DNA of 47,262 nucleotides, taken from the NCBI GenBank assembly GCA_002682945.1, contig NYSL01000016.1, positions 70,993 through 118,254 of the forward strand, given 5' to 3'. How positions within the stretch are numbered: position 1 is the first letter of the stretch; every line of letters starts with the position of its first letter. A model generated the notes under the pieces. It was not told the DNA's origin. It did no database searches and was given only the letters and a program-made list of their open reading frames with translations. The translations under genes were made by a program, and so were the position numbers. Positions 27,535-36,527 of this stretch are shown here, piece by piece. This stretch comes from Cryomorphaceae bacterium (GTDB lineage: Bacteria; Bacteroidota; Bacteroidia; Flavobacteriales; Schleiferiaceae).

Positions 27535-27668
27535 ATCTTTATATTAAACTAAAAGTCTTTTTATATAGTTTGTTAATTGTCTTTTTAATGCTTCTGTTTG
27601 ATCTAAAAGAAACTTCACTACAATTGATAAAGAGATTATTTACTTTTTAATCTTGACTTCAGCTACAG

Positions 27669-29249
27669 CTAGTTATTCAAAAAATATTGTCTAAAACTCT
27701 CTGGGTTGTCAATTATACCCTTACGGGTTTTTAATTTGATATCTATGTTTCTAATTTTCGCTTTTTCCCAAAAGTCATCTAATATTTCTAATACATCGTC
27801 ATCTAGATAAATGGTATTTTCAATATCTAAATGTAATAAGGTATCTTTTGGGATATTGTCTAATTCTTTTAGTATTGATCCTTTGTTAAAGAAAGTAACT
27901 TCTTCTGCAAAAGTCATTTTAATTTTACTCTTTCCATTGCTGTTATCTTCTTTATGTAAAAAATGGGAGTTTTGGAAACTCTTAATTATTACAACGAAAA
28001 CACCAACAGCTAAGCCTAGAGAAATTCCAAATAATAAGTTTGTAAATACTATGGCGATAACAGTGACTATAAAGGGTAAAAACTGTTTCCAACCTTTCCT
28101 TATCATTTCCCTAAATAATGATGGTTTTGCTAATTTATAGCCAACTATTAGTAAGATTGCTGCCAAAACAGACAATGGAATTTTATTTAAAATGGTTGGG
28201 ATTATTAGTATCGAAATCAACAACAAAAAACCATGAATTATGCTCGACATTTTTGTTTTTCCACCAGATTGAATATTTGCAGAACTACGAACAATAACTT
28301 GGGTAATGGGTAAACCTCCGATTAGTCCCGAAATGATATTCCCCGAACCTTGAGCTAATAGCTCCCTATTTGTTGGGGTCACTCGTTTTTCAGGATCCAG
28401 CTTGTCCGTGGCTTCAACACATAGTAAGGTTTCAAGGCTCGCCACTAAAGCGATTGTGAAACCAGTTATCCAAACTTGAATGTTTGATATTGCTTGGAAG
28501 TTAGGCAAACTAAATTGAGCAAAAAATGATGACGCATCATCAGGGACAGGAACACTAACTAAATGATTAGATGAGATGCCCCAAAGACTATTACCTGATG
28601 TAAGGACGAAATAGATTATTCCAACAACCACGGCGACTAAGGGACCTTGAATAATCTGAAATATTTTTCCTTTTTTTGAAAGTATTGAACCCCAAACTAG
28701 TAAAATAGTTAACGAAATCAATCCAATTAACGAAGCACCCGGATCTATGTGGTTAAATGCAGTAAAAATTTCAGAAAAGGTGTTTTCTCCATCAACTTGA
28801 AAGAATGCGAAGTCTCCTTCTGGATTAGAATCATAACCAAAAAAGTGCGGGATCTGCTTTAAAAATATAATAATTCCAATACCAGTGAGCATTCCTTTAA
28901 TAACTGATGAGGGAAAATAATATGCAATTATACCTAATCTTAATATGCCAAATAAGGTTTGAATGGCACCTCCAATAACTACAGCCACTAAGAAATTCTC
29001 ATAACCCAATTCAACGATGGCGCTGAATACTATTGCAGCTAGTCCAGCTGCAGGCCCACTAACTCCGAGGGAGGAATTACTGACTGACCCTACTACAATC
29101 CCGCCTATGATTCCTGCTATTAAGCCTGAAAAAAGTGGCGCTCCACTTGCTAGAGCAATTCCTAAGCAAAGAGGAAGCGCTACGAAGAAAACGACAATAC
29201 TTGCAGGTATGTCAGACTTTAAATTTGAAAAATTAATTGAATTTTTCAT
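27669..29249 (-). CDS. SulP family inorganic anion transporter
   Basis: A 526-residue SulP/SLC26-type transporter. Family blocks are the N-terminal DIPASIVVFFVALPLCLGIA, GSVSNSSLGVSGPAAGLAA, the helix TGFTIALVASLETLLCVEA and GLIGGLPITQVIVRSSAN. About 10-14 hydrophobic segments are followed by a short cytosolic STAS-like domain (from about residue 430: DTLLHLDIENTIYLDDDVLE). SulP proteins carry sulfate, bicarbonate or other anions; Bacteroidota members often sit beside carbonic anhydrase genes, but here no such neighbour is seen and the nearest candidate is 19 kb away. It stands alone, 173 bp upstream of typA. Confidence 0.9.
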   Translation of the reverse strand: MKNSINFSNLKSDIPASIVVFFVALPLCLGIALASGAPLFSGLIAGIIGGIVVGSVSNSSLGVSGPAAGLAAIVFSAIVELGYENFLVAVVIGGAIQTLFGILRLGIIAYYFPSSVIKGMLTGIGIIIFLKQIPHFFGYDSNPEGDFAFFQVDGENTFSEIFTAFNHIDPGASLIGLISLTILLVWGSILSKKGKIFQIIQGPLVAVVVGIIYFVLTSGNSLWGISSNHLVSVPVPDDASSFFAQFSLPNFQAISNIQVWITGFTIALVASLETLLCVEATDKLDPEKRVTPTNRELLAQGSGNIISGLIGGLPITQVIVRSSANIQSGGKTKMSSIIHGFLLLISILIIPTILNKIPLSVLAAILLIVGYKLAKPSLFREMIRKGWKQFLPFIVTVIAIVFTNLLFGISLGLAVGVFVVIIKSFQNSHFLHKEDNSNGKSKIKMTFAEEVTFFNKGSILKELDNIPKDTLLHLDIENTIYLDDDVLEILDDFWEKAKIRNIDIKLKTRKGIIDNPESFRQYFLNN

Positions 29250-29462
29250 TTTATCTAGTGTATCATTTTAACCTTTTTAACGTCAGAGTTGATTTTTTTG
29301 TTTAAAATGATGTTTTTCAAAATTAATTATATGTAACTTTTTTGTAATAAAAATAAAAACAGAAACAAAAATAATACCATAGAATTTTATTAATTAAATA
29401 ACCACGATATTAAGTGTATCTAGATTAATTGATTTAAAAATTTCTGAGAATAAAACTGATTT
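29250..29462. other. Very AT-rich divergent intergenic region between SulP and TonB receptor genes
   Basis: This 213 bp stretch separates two divergent genes. It contains several A- and T-tracts but no exact TAnnTTTG box close to either start, no convincing hairpin and no open frame of note. Regulation of the TonB receptor probably resides here, but I could not identify an operator. Confidence 0.4.
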
Positions 29463-31520
29463 ATGGGTTTATCAAGCTTGCTTTTTTTGCTACTTCCAAC
29501 TTTAAGTGATGCCGATTCGACAGTTAATCTTGAAACAACTGTTGTGTCTGCAAACCGAACAGAGCAAATGATCGAGAATACTACAGTATCAATTGATGTA
29601 TTGCCTCAAAGATTACTTGCATCAAAATCAAATTCAAGAATAGAACAAGTTATCCAAATGTCACCAGGAGTAACAATTCAAGATGGGCAAGCAAATATTC
29701 GTTCTGGCAGTGGCTGGAGTTTGGGGGCTGGCTCAAGGGTTTTGTTACTAGTAGATGACCTACCTGTGTTAAGTCCGGATGCTGGCGGAGCAATTTGGAA
29801 CGCGATGCCTATGGAGGCTATTGAACAAATTGAAATTGTCAAGGGTGCTGCATCTTCTCTTTATGGTAGCTCTGCTCTAAATGGTGTTATTCATTTAAGA
29901 ACCTGGGAGCCCTCAGATGAGATGAGAATACGTGTAAATACAATTACAGAAATTTATGACCAAGCGAAAATCAATAGCTTGAATTGGTCAAACCAAGTGA
30001 GAGGCCAAGGAGCGATTCGATTTGCATATTCGGATAGTAGAGGAGAAAATAATAAGCATGGATGGGTTTTCCATGGTCAAGCATTAAATGATCAAGGGTT
30101 TCAATATCTCGTGGGAGATGAGTCTATACGAGTTCATGGAAAATATAGATATAAGCCATCTAATAATTTTGAGATAGGCATTAATGCAAATGTGTGGTCA
30201 TCTGATCGAAGCTCATCATTGATTTGGGAGGATTTTAGGTTTGGTTATACGCCATTAGATTCCTCGGCAACCGTAACCCAAAGCAACTTAGGTTCCATTA
30301 ATGGGTATTTAAAGATTCGTAACGGCCGACTACTGCAAACAATCAGGTCAAGGTGGCTTGGGTTTCAAAATATTTCTGGATTGGATACCAACAATTATGA
30401 TAATTCGGCAAACACAGGACATTTAGAATATTTACTCCAGTTATTTCAAAATGAAAATTGGACTTATACTTCAGGCCTGCTAATTTCATCGAACTCGATG
30501 GAGAGTCCACTTTTTTCTGGAAGTCACCTATCAGGGAATCAGGCAATATTTTTTCAAATGAATGGTAATTTTAAAAAGTTTGACTTTACCGGAGGAGCAA
30601 GGTGGGAAAATTATGGAATTGATGGACTGCAATCTAATAAACCGGTATTTAGATTTGGTGGTCATTATCAAGCTTTAAAAGGAACTCACTTTAGAACCTC
30701 TTTTGCTCAAGGTTATAGATTCCCTTCGGTAGCAGAAATGTACTCATCTTCCTCTGCAGGAGAGTTAAAGGTTTTCCCAAACCCAAATATCAGACCAGAA
30801 AGTGGATGGACAGGAGAGGTTGGGTTCAAACAACTCTATAAGTTTAGAAATTTATTAAAAGGATATTTAGATGTAGCATTTTTCCAGACAAGATTTAACG
30901 AAATGATGGAGTTTACTTTTGGCAAATGGGACTCAGTTCCTAATGCCACGCTATCAAATTATGGCTTCACCTCACTTAATGTAGGTCCAACAAGAATTAT
31001 GGGGATTGAAACAATTTTGGCAAATGAAATAAATTTCATGGGTATTAAAATCCAAAGTTTTATAAGTCATACATATTCGAATCCAATTTCAATTAACCCT
31101 GATTTAGTTTATCAATATGATATTGATGGAGAGGAAATGTCATACACAAGTACTTCATTGGACCCTAGTAGAAAAATGCTAAAGTATCGTTATCGAAATA
31201 TCATTAAAGGCGATATGGAGATGATTTGGAAAAATTTTTCAGTGGGTCTTAGTCTTCGATACAATTCATTTATGGAAAATATTGATGCCATATTTACGGA
31301 TCCTTTAATATCAATTTACGTTCCTGGAGTCCAGGATTCGAGATATTACATGAATAATGGCGACTTATTCTTTGATATTCGGGCGCAATATCGTTTTAAT
31401 AAGGACTGGAAAGCTCAAATAGGTATTTTGAATTTAATGAACCGTTTATCTAGTCCGAGGCCTGCATTACTTTCGAAGCCAAGAAGTTTCATGTTCCAAA
31501 TAAGTTATGAGCTAAATTGA
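29463..31520 (+). CDS. TonB-dependent outer-membrane receptor
   Basis: A 685-residue TonB-dependent receptor. A short signal peptide (LSSLLFLLLPTLSDA) is followed directly by a TonB-box-like and plug region: TTVVSANRTEQMIENTTVSI, VIQMSPGVTIQDGQANIRSG, SRVLLLVDDLPVLSPDAGG and IEIVKGAASSLYGSSALNGV. A beta-barrel follows with FRTSFAQGYRFPSVAEMY and a C-terminal strand ending FMFQISYELN. There is no carboxypeptidase-like N-terminal domain and no SusD partner, so it resembles vitamin or metal-chelate receptors of the BtuB/FepA kind; the ligand is unknown. An in-frame TGA two codons before the ATG fixes the start. Confidence 0.92.
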   Translation: MGLSSLLFLLLPTLSDADSTVNLETTVVSANRTEQMIENTTVSIDVLPQRLLASKSNSRIEQVIQMSPGVTIQDGQANIRSGSGWSLGAGSRVLLLVDDLPVLSPDAGGAIWNAMPMEAIEQIEIVKGAASSLYGSSALNGVIHLRTWEPSDEMRIRVNTITEIYDQAKINSLNWSNQVRGQGAIRFAYSDSRGENNKHGWVFHGQALNDQGFQYLVGDESIRVHGKYRYKPSNNFEIGINANVWSSDRSSSLIWEDFRFGYTPLDSSATVTQSNLGSINGYLKIRNGRLLQTIRSRWLGFQNISGLDTNNYDNSANTGHLEYLLQLFQNENWTYTSGLLISSNSMESPLFSGSHLSGNQAIFFQMNGNFKKFDFTGGARWENYGIDGLQSNKPVFRFGGHYQALKGTHFRTSFAQGYRFPSVAEMYSSSSAGELKVFPNPNIRPESGWTGEVGFKQLYKFRNLLKGYLDVAFFQTRFNEMMEFTFGKWDSVPNATLSNYGFTSLNVGPTRIMGIETILANEINFMGIKIQSFISHTYSNPISINPDLVYQYDIDGEEMSYTSTSLDPSRKMLKYRYRNIIKGDMEMIWKNFSVGLSLRYNSFMENIDAIFTDPLISIYVPGVQDSRYYMNNGDLFFDIRAQYRFNKDWKAQIGILNLMNRLSSPRPALLSKPRSFMFQISYELN

Positions 31521-31547
31521 AAATGCTATTATATTTGCCAACCATTG

Positions 31548-31621
<74 letters not shown>

Positions 31622-31623
31622 CT

Positions 31624-31653
31624 AAAAAACCCACCTGTTTGAGTGGGTTTTTT
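31624..31653 (+). terminator. Rho-independent terminator after tRNA-Ala
   Basis: AAAAAACCCAC and GTGGGTTTTTT form an 11-bp stem around an 8-nt loop (CTGTTTGA), ending in a T run. It starts 2 nt after the tRNA discriminator base. Confidence 0.9.
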
Positions 31654-31697
31654 ATTCTTTGTTATTAGTGTAATAAGTTGATAATTAATGGCTAAAA

Positions 31698-33179
31698 TCA
31701 GGACTGATCTAATTTAGACAAGTATGATTTTGCGATTTTAAAATGGGATTCCCTTTTTTCAGGGGTCATTTTATCTAACATATTAACCATAAATTTCATT
31801 CGTATATTTTTTTTAAATAATTCTCTATTTAAATCTATAAATCTCCAATACAAGCCATCCCAAACCTGTCTCCAATCTCCATCGGGAAAATCACTCATTT
31901 TTTTTAAATAGTTGCTACTTGATATGTAAGGCTTTGAAGACATTAAACCTCCGTCGGCGAATTGACTCATCCCATAAACATTAGGTACCATAACCCAATC
32001 ATATGCATCGACATAATGCTCCATGAACCATTTATAAACTTCATCGGGATCAAATTCGCATAACATCATGAAGTTGCCAATTACCATAAGTCTTTCTATA
32101 TGGTGATTATAAGCTGTTTTTTGAACTTTTTTTATTGTGATATCCACAGGTAAAATTCCTGTGGTCCCATCATAAAAAGATGAAGGAATCTTCCTATTAA
32201 ATTTGAAAAAGTTAGTGGTTCGTTCAACACTTCCTTTTACATTGTAAATCCCTCTAATAAACTCTCTCCAGCCGATAATTTGTCTAATAAATCCTTCGAT
32301 TGAGTTTAAAGGATATTTGTCTTGAATTAGTAAAACTTTATTTATGATTTGTTCAGGTGTAATTAATCCACAATTAAGAAGTGGGGATAAAACACTATGA
32401 TTTAAAAAAAATTCATCTTGAACAATCGCATCCTCATAAGTACCGAAATCCGACAATCTATTTTTTAGGAATAGTTCTAGCCACTCATCTGCTAATTCAT
32501 GATTATGCGGATAAATGGGTTTATCGGTAAATATTCCAGGATTGGATTTAAAATTTTTTTGAACATAGCTCGATGCTTCCTGAAACAAGCGATCTGCAGC
32601 TAATTCAGCAACTTTTGGAGGGACTTTTTCTTTTGGATATTTTTTTCTATTCTCTGTATCAAAGCTCCATTTCCCGCCCACGGGACTTTCTCCAGAATCT
32701 ATTAAAATTTTTAATTTTTTTCTTTGACTGATATAAAAAGAGGTTTGATAGAATTTCTTCTTTTTTGAATCAAAAAATGTTTTTAAATCAAGAGATGAGT
32801 TTAAAAACATAGGACTTTCAGCTTTGTGTAATTGAATTTTTTGATTTTTCGCTGTCTGGCTGAGCCTTCTCTCTAGATAGTTATCATTTGTATCTATATA
32901 GTTTATTTTTTGACAGCCTTGTTTTTTTAAATAAGGAATTAATTCTCGTATGTCAGAATTCAAATCTGAGAAGTCCAAATAAATTACATTTTTGTTCTTT
33001 TTTAATAAAAAGTCATAATAGAACTTCATGGAAGATCTATGCAAGATTAATTTCTGAACATGAAACTTGAAGTATTGAAAATATAAAGGTTCTTCAACTA
33101 AGTAAAACTCGCCTTCTTCTTTTATGATTGGGTTTTCCTTGAATAGTTGATGAGGAAAAATAATATTTACGGTATTCAT
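31698..33179 (-). CDS. Photolyase/cryptochrome-related protein of the PhrB (FeS-BCP) group, lacking the Fe-S cysteines
   Basis: A 493-residue member of the deoxyribodipyrimidine photolyase-related family (COG3046), whose characterised member PhrB repairs (6-4) photoproducts with FAD. The N-terminal antenna-type domain begins NIIFPHQLF. The FAD region shows IRQIIGWREFIRGIY, the (6-4)-type AYNHHIERLMVIGNFMML, WFMEHYVDAYDWVMVPNVYG and GGLMSSKPYISSSNYLKKMS. Classical members then carry a Cys-rich segment that holds three of the four [4Fe-4S] ligands; here it is replaced by a short DFPDGDWRQVWDGLYWRF with no Cys. The ATG directly abuts the stop of the upstream symporter gene (TAAATG). Repair versus sensing cannot be decided. 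Confidence 0.87.
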   Translation of the reverse strand: MNTVNIIFPHQLFKENPIIKEEGEFYLVEEPLYFQYFKFHVQKLILHRSSMKFYYDFLLKKNKNVIYLDFSDLNSDIRELIPYLKKQGCQKINYIDTNDNYLERRLSQTAKNQKIQLHKAESPMFLNSSLDLKTFFDSKKKKFYQTSFYISQRKKLKILIDSGESPVGGKWSFDTENRKKYPKEKVPPKVAELAADRLFQEASSYVQKNFKSNPGIFTDKPIYPHNHELADEWLELFLKNRLSDFGTYEDAIVQDEFFLNHSVLSPLLNCGLITPEQIINKVLLIQDKYPLNSIEGFIRQIIGWREFIRGIYNVKGSVERTTNFFKFNRKIPSSFYDGTTGILPVDITIKKVQKTAYNHHIERLMVIGNFMMLCEFDPDEVYKWFMEHYVDAYDWVMVPNVYGMSQFADGGLMSSKPYISSSNYLKKMSDFPDGDWRQVWDGLYWRFIDLNRELFKKNIRMKFMVNMLDKMTPEKRESHFKIAKSYLSKLDQS

Positions 33180-35066
33180 TTAATCAAGAATAGGTTGTTT
33201 ATTATAGCTTTTAATTAATAGTAAAGCACTTATAATCGATGAAATAAAGTAAAGAATAGACTCCAGAGTTCCGTGTAGTAAAGATGCACCAATACCAAAT
33301 AGAAGTGAATAGGCTGAAATTACAGCAAGAACCCATCTAAACAATAGAACACTTATGGAGGTAGTTTCATTTTTAAGTACTTGTGATTTAAAGTTTCCCC
33401 ATTGTTTCGATTCTTTCGTGCAAAACAAAACGACTAACCATGAAAGGGTTGTCAAGCTTACAGTGAAAAAAAACGAATGAGGAAACTCAAGATGGAAAAA
33501 ATATCTGGAAATAGCGTATCCAATGAATGGTGTAAAAGTAGCTGTTATTTCTACCCAAGCATTTATTCTTCCCCAAAACCATCTTAAAATCAGCACTAAG
33601 CCCAGTCCAGCGCCACACTCCATGATAAATTTCCACACACCAGATATACTTTCTATTTGTGTAGAAACTAAAAGACTCAAAAGAGCTAAAATTAAGAGAA
33701 GCCATCTACTATTTTGAATGATGGCTTTATCGTTTGTAGGTTTCTTTTTTATTCGAAGCCAAACATCATTAATTAAATAAGACGCACCCCAATTTAATTG
33801 TGTCGAAATTGTGCTCATATAGGCGCTAAAGAAAGCTACTAACATTAAACCCATCCAACCTTTTGGGAGGTAGTGTTTCATAGCATATATATATCCAAAT
33901 CTAGGATTAATCTCGTAATTTATAGCTTCTGCAAGTCTTGGATTATTTCCCGCAAACTTTCTTAGCCCTTCTCGAACAATTAAAACTTTAGTTGCATCTG
34001 AGAATTTATTTGGACTAGCTTCGCCTGAAAGCCATTTTGGTGAATATCCATCCATGGCTCTTACCTCTTGTAATTCTTTTTTTAGCTCAATTGGGGTATG
34101 GGTTTCAACATTGAAAAGTGATAATGCTGCTAAACCGACTAAAATCCATGGCCATGGTCTCAAAGCATAATGTGCAAAATTGAAAAGTAACGTTGCTCCT
34201 ATTGCATGAGACTCATTTTTTGAGCTCATTATTCTTTGTGCAATATATCCCCCTCCACCAGGCTCTGCACCGGGATACCAGGTACTCCACCACATCATTC
34301 CAAAGTATGCGAAAAATGCACCGATTCCAATTGTAAAACCATATGAGTTTTCGCTTGTAAATCGGGGGAAGAAGTTTATTTGATTTTCTGAAAGAGAAGA
34401 CTTTAATCCTGAAAGTCCGCCGACTTCCTCTGATTGTATAACAAATACGGCGAGGGCGATACTTCCTATCATGGCTATTATAAATTGCAGCGCATCCGTT
34501 ACAACTACGCCCAGCAGTCCTGAAAGAGCAGCATAAATTGCTACTAACAAGGTTATCAGTGTTGTTATTCCCAAAGAGTATTCATATGAGATTCCAAATA
34601 AACCCTCAAGAACAGATATCATAGCAAGATGAACCCATCCCAGAATTAAAATATTGATAAAAAAACCAAGATAAATTGCACGAAATATTCGGAGAAAAAA
34701 CGCAGGTTTACCCGAATATCTTAATTCAATTAATTCAGCTTCGGTTACAACACCTGCTTTTCGCCACAGAGGAGAAAATACAATTGATGTAAGCATTCCT
34801 CCAGCAAGCAAATTCCACCATATCCAATTACCAGAAACTCCATTCATACCTATTATTTCAGTAACTGCCAATGGAGTATCAGCAGCGAAAGTAGTTGCAA
34901 CCATAGACAAACCTGCAAGAGCCCATGGAATATTTCTGCCTCCAAGAAAAAATCCTTCTAATGATTTTTTTGAACGCTGCCCAACCCAAATTCCTACGGA
35001 AACAATTGTTACGAGTATTGCAAAAATTATTACAACATCAATTTTCTCTAGTTCGATAGAATTCAT
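33180..35066 (-). CDS. Sodium:solute symporter (SSS) family transporter
   Basis: A 628-residue membrane protein with about 13-14 hydrophobic segments. The N-terminal FFLGGRNIPWALAGLSMVAT and FAADTPLAVTEIIG are the typical SSS region around the first Na+-site helices; GVVVTDALQFIIAMIGSIAL and YMSTISTQLNWGASYLINDV are also family blocks. SSS proteins move sugars, amino acids, carboxylates and others with Na+; this substrate is unknown. The stop codon is followed without a gap by the photolyase-like ATG. A near-consensus -7 box (TATCTTTT, 35071-35078) ends 4 nt before the ATG. Confidence 0.9.
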   Translation of the reverse strand: MNSIELEKIDVVIIFAILVTIVSVGIWVGQRSKKSLEGFFLGGRNIPWALAGLSMVATTFAADTPLAVTEIIGMNGVSGNWIWWNLLAGGMLTSIVFSPLWRKAGVVTEAELIELRYSGKPAFFLRIFRAIYLGFFINILILGWVHLAMISVLEGLFGISYEYSLGITTLITLLVAIYAALSGLLGVVVTDALQFIIAMIGSIALAVFVIQSEEVGGLSGLKSSLSENQINFFPRFTSENSYGFTIGIGAFFAYFGMMWWSTWYPGAEPGGGGYIAQRIMSSKNESHAIGATLLFNFAHYALRPWPWILVGLAALSLFNVETHTPIELKKELQEVRAMDGYSPKWLSGEASPNKFSDATKVLIVREGLRKFAGNNPRLAEAINYEINPRFGYIYAMKHYLPKGWMGLMLVAFFSAYMSTISTQLNWGASYLINDVWLRIKKKPTNDKAIIQNSRWLLLILALLSLLVSTQIESISGVWKFIMECGAGLGLVLILRWFWGRINAWVEITATFTPFIGYAISRYFFHLEFPHSFFFTVSLTTLSWLVVLFCTKESKQWGNFKSQVLKNETTSISVLLFRWVLAVISAYSLLFGIGASLLHGTLESILYFISSIISALLLIKSYNKQPILD

Positions 35067-35161
35067 ATTTAAAAGATACGTGAACTTGATAATCTTTAAT
35101 TAAATATTTTAAAACTATTTATTGAAAAAGATCAACTCCGAGATAAGAATTTTTAACGTCG

Positions 35162-35169
35162 TATTTTTG
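35162..35169 (+). promoter_or_regulatory. -7 box TATTTTTG of purD
   Basis: TATTTTTG matches TAnnTTTG, 16 nt before the purD ATG at 35186; leader about 10 nt. Confidence 0.45.
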
Positions 35170-35185
35170 ATATAAATAGAAAAAA

Positions 35186-36472
35186 ATGAATGTATTATTA
35201 TTTGGTTCTGGGGGACGTGAATCTGCATTAGCATGGAAAATTTCTCAGAGTCAGTTATTAAAAAAGCTATATGTAGCTCCAGGCAACCCAGGGGTTATGA
35301 AATATGGGGATCAAATAGATTTAAATTGGAAGGATTTTGACAAAGTAAGAGAGTTTTGCATAAAATTTTCTATTGACATGGTTATCGTTGGGCCTGAAGA
35401 CCCGTTAGTAAATGGCTTAGCAGATTATTTTTCAGATACAAAAGCTTTGTCAGAAATATACTTTATCGGCCCTAAGAAAAAAGGGGCAGACCTTGAAGGG
35501 AGTAAAGATTTTTCAAAAAAATTTATGCAGCGGCACGATATACCTACAGCAGATTATAAAACTTTCCGAAAAGATCAACTTTCAGAAGCTATTGAATATT
35601 TAAATGAGACTCATAAACCTTATGTTTTGAAGGCGGACGGCCTTGCGGGAGGTAAGGGAGTGGTAATTCATGATGATTTAAACCTTGCAAAAGAGGAAGT
35701 CAAGGAAATGCTTCTTGATGAGAAGTTTGGAGAGGCTTCTTCAAAAGTTGTTGTAGAAGAATTTCTAGAAGGGATCGAGTTTTCCATATTTGTTTTAACG
35801 GACGGTAATGGGTATTTACTTCTTCCAGAAGCAAAAGATTATAAGCGAATAGGAGAGGGAGATAAAGGTTTGAATACAGGCGGAATGGGGGCGGTATCTC
35901 CAGTGCCATTTATATCCGATTCAATTCTTACTGAAGTGAAGAATACAATAATTGATCCCACTATTTTGGGTTTATCGAAAGATAAAATAGAATATGTAGG
36001 TTTTATTTTCTTTGGTCTCATTTACACTCAAAAGGGTGTTAAAGTCATAGAATATAATTGTCGAATGGGTGACCCAGAGACAGAAGCTGTTCTACCCAGG
36101 ATTGATGAGGACCTTCTGGAGGTTTTAAAAGAGACAGCAGAAAAACGAATAATCACACGCTCATTAAAGGTTAAAGAAGAGACCGCAATAACTGTCATGA
36201 AGGTCAGTAAAGGCTATCCTGGGAAATACACGAAAGGGATTGTAATAAAAAAGATTGATAAACAGAAGCAGAAGGATACTATCGTATTTCAGGCAGGAAC
36301 AAAGTTGATGGAAAATAAAATCGTTACTGATGGAGGCCGCGTTTTCTGTGTTACTGGGCTTCATAAAGAGGCATCTGTTGCTAGAGATAAAGCATACGGT
36401 TCCTTGAGATCAATTGAATTTGAGGGAGAATACTACAGGGCAGATATTGGTAAAGATTTAGGGATTAAATAA
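35186..36472 (+). CDS. purD: Phosphoribosylamine-glycine ligase
   Basis: A 428-residue GAR synthetase, second step of purine synthesis. N-terminal LLFGSGGRESALAWKI, GPEDPLVNGLADYF, the ATP-grasp segment KADGLAGGKGVVIHDD, GDKGLNTGGMGAVSPVPF and the metal-binding IEYNCRMGDPETEAVLPR are all present and in order. Length is normal. It forms a single-gene unit bounded by a terminator starting at the stop codon. purQ, another purine gene, lies 8 kb away. Confidence 0.97.
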   Translation: MNVLLFGSGGRESALAWKISQSQLLKKLYVAPGNPGVMKYGDQIDLNWKDFDKVREFCIKFSIDMVIVGPEDPLVNGLADYFSDTKALSEIYFIGPKKKGADLEGSKDFSKKFMQRHDIPTADYKTFRKDQLSEAIEYLNETHKPYVLKADGLAGGKGVVIHDDLNLAKEEVKEMLLDEKFGEASSKVVVEEFLEGIEFSIFVLTDGNGYLLLPEAKDYKRIGEGDKGLNTGGMGAVSPVPFISDSILTEVKNTIIDPTILGLSKDKIEYVGFIFFGLIYTQKGVKVIEYNCRMGDPETEAVLPRIDEDLLEVLKETAEKRIITRSLKVKEETAITVMKVSKGYPGKYTKGIVIKKIDKQKQKDTIVFQAGTKLMENKIVTDGGRVFCVTGLHKEASVARDKAYGSLRSIEFEGEYYRADIGKDLGIK

Positions 36473-36505
36473 AAAAAGCCTTGCTGAAATTGAGCAAGGC
36501 TTTTT
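36473..36505. terminator. Rho-independent terminator, probably bidirectional
   Basis: GCCTTGCT (36478-36485) and AGCAAGGC (36493-36500) pair around a 7-nt loop, with an A run before and a T run after. It lies between the convergent purD and TPR lipoprotein genes and would work on both strands. Confidence 0.88.
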
Positions 36506-36527
36506 ATAATTTAAAGTAACTTGGAAA

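Noticed and set aside
27669-29249. A bicarbonate-uptake unit of the SulP transporter with the carbonic anhydrase candidate
   Set aside because: The genes are about 19 kb apart in separate units on opposite strands; functional linkage is possible but not supported by position.
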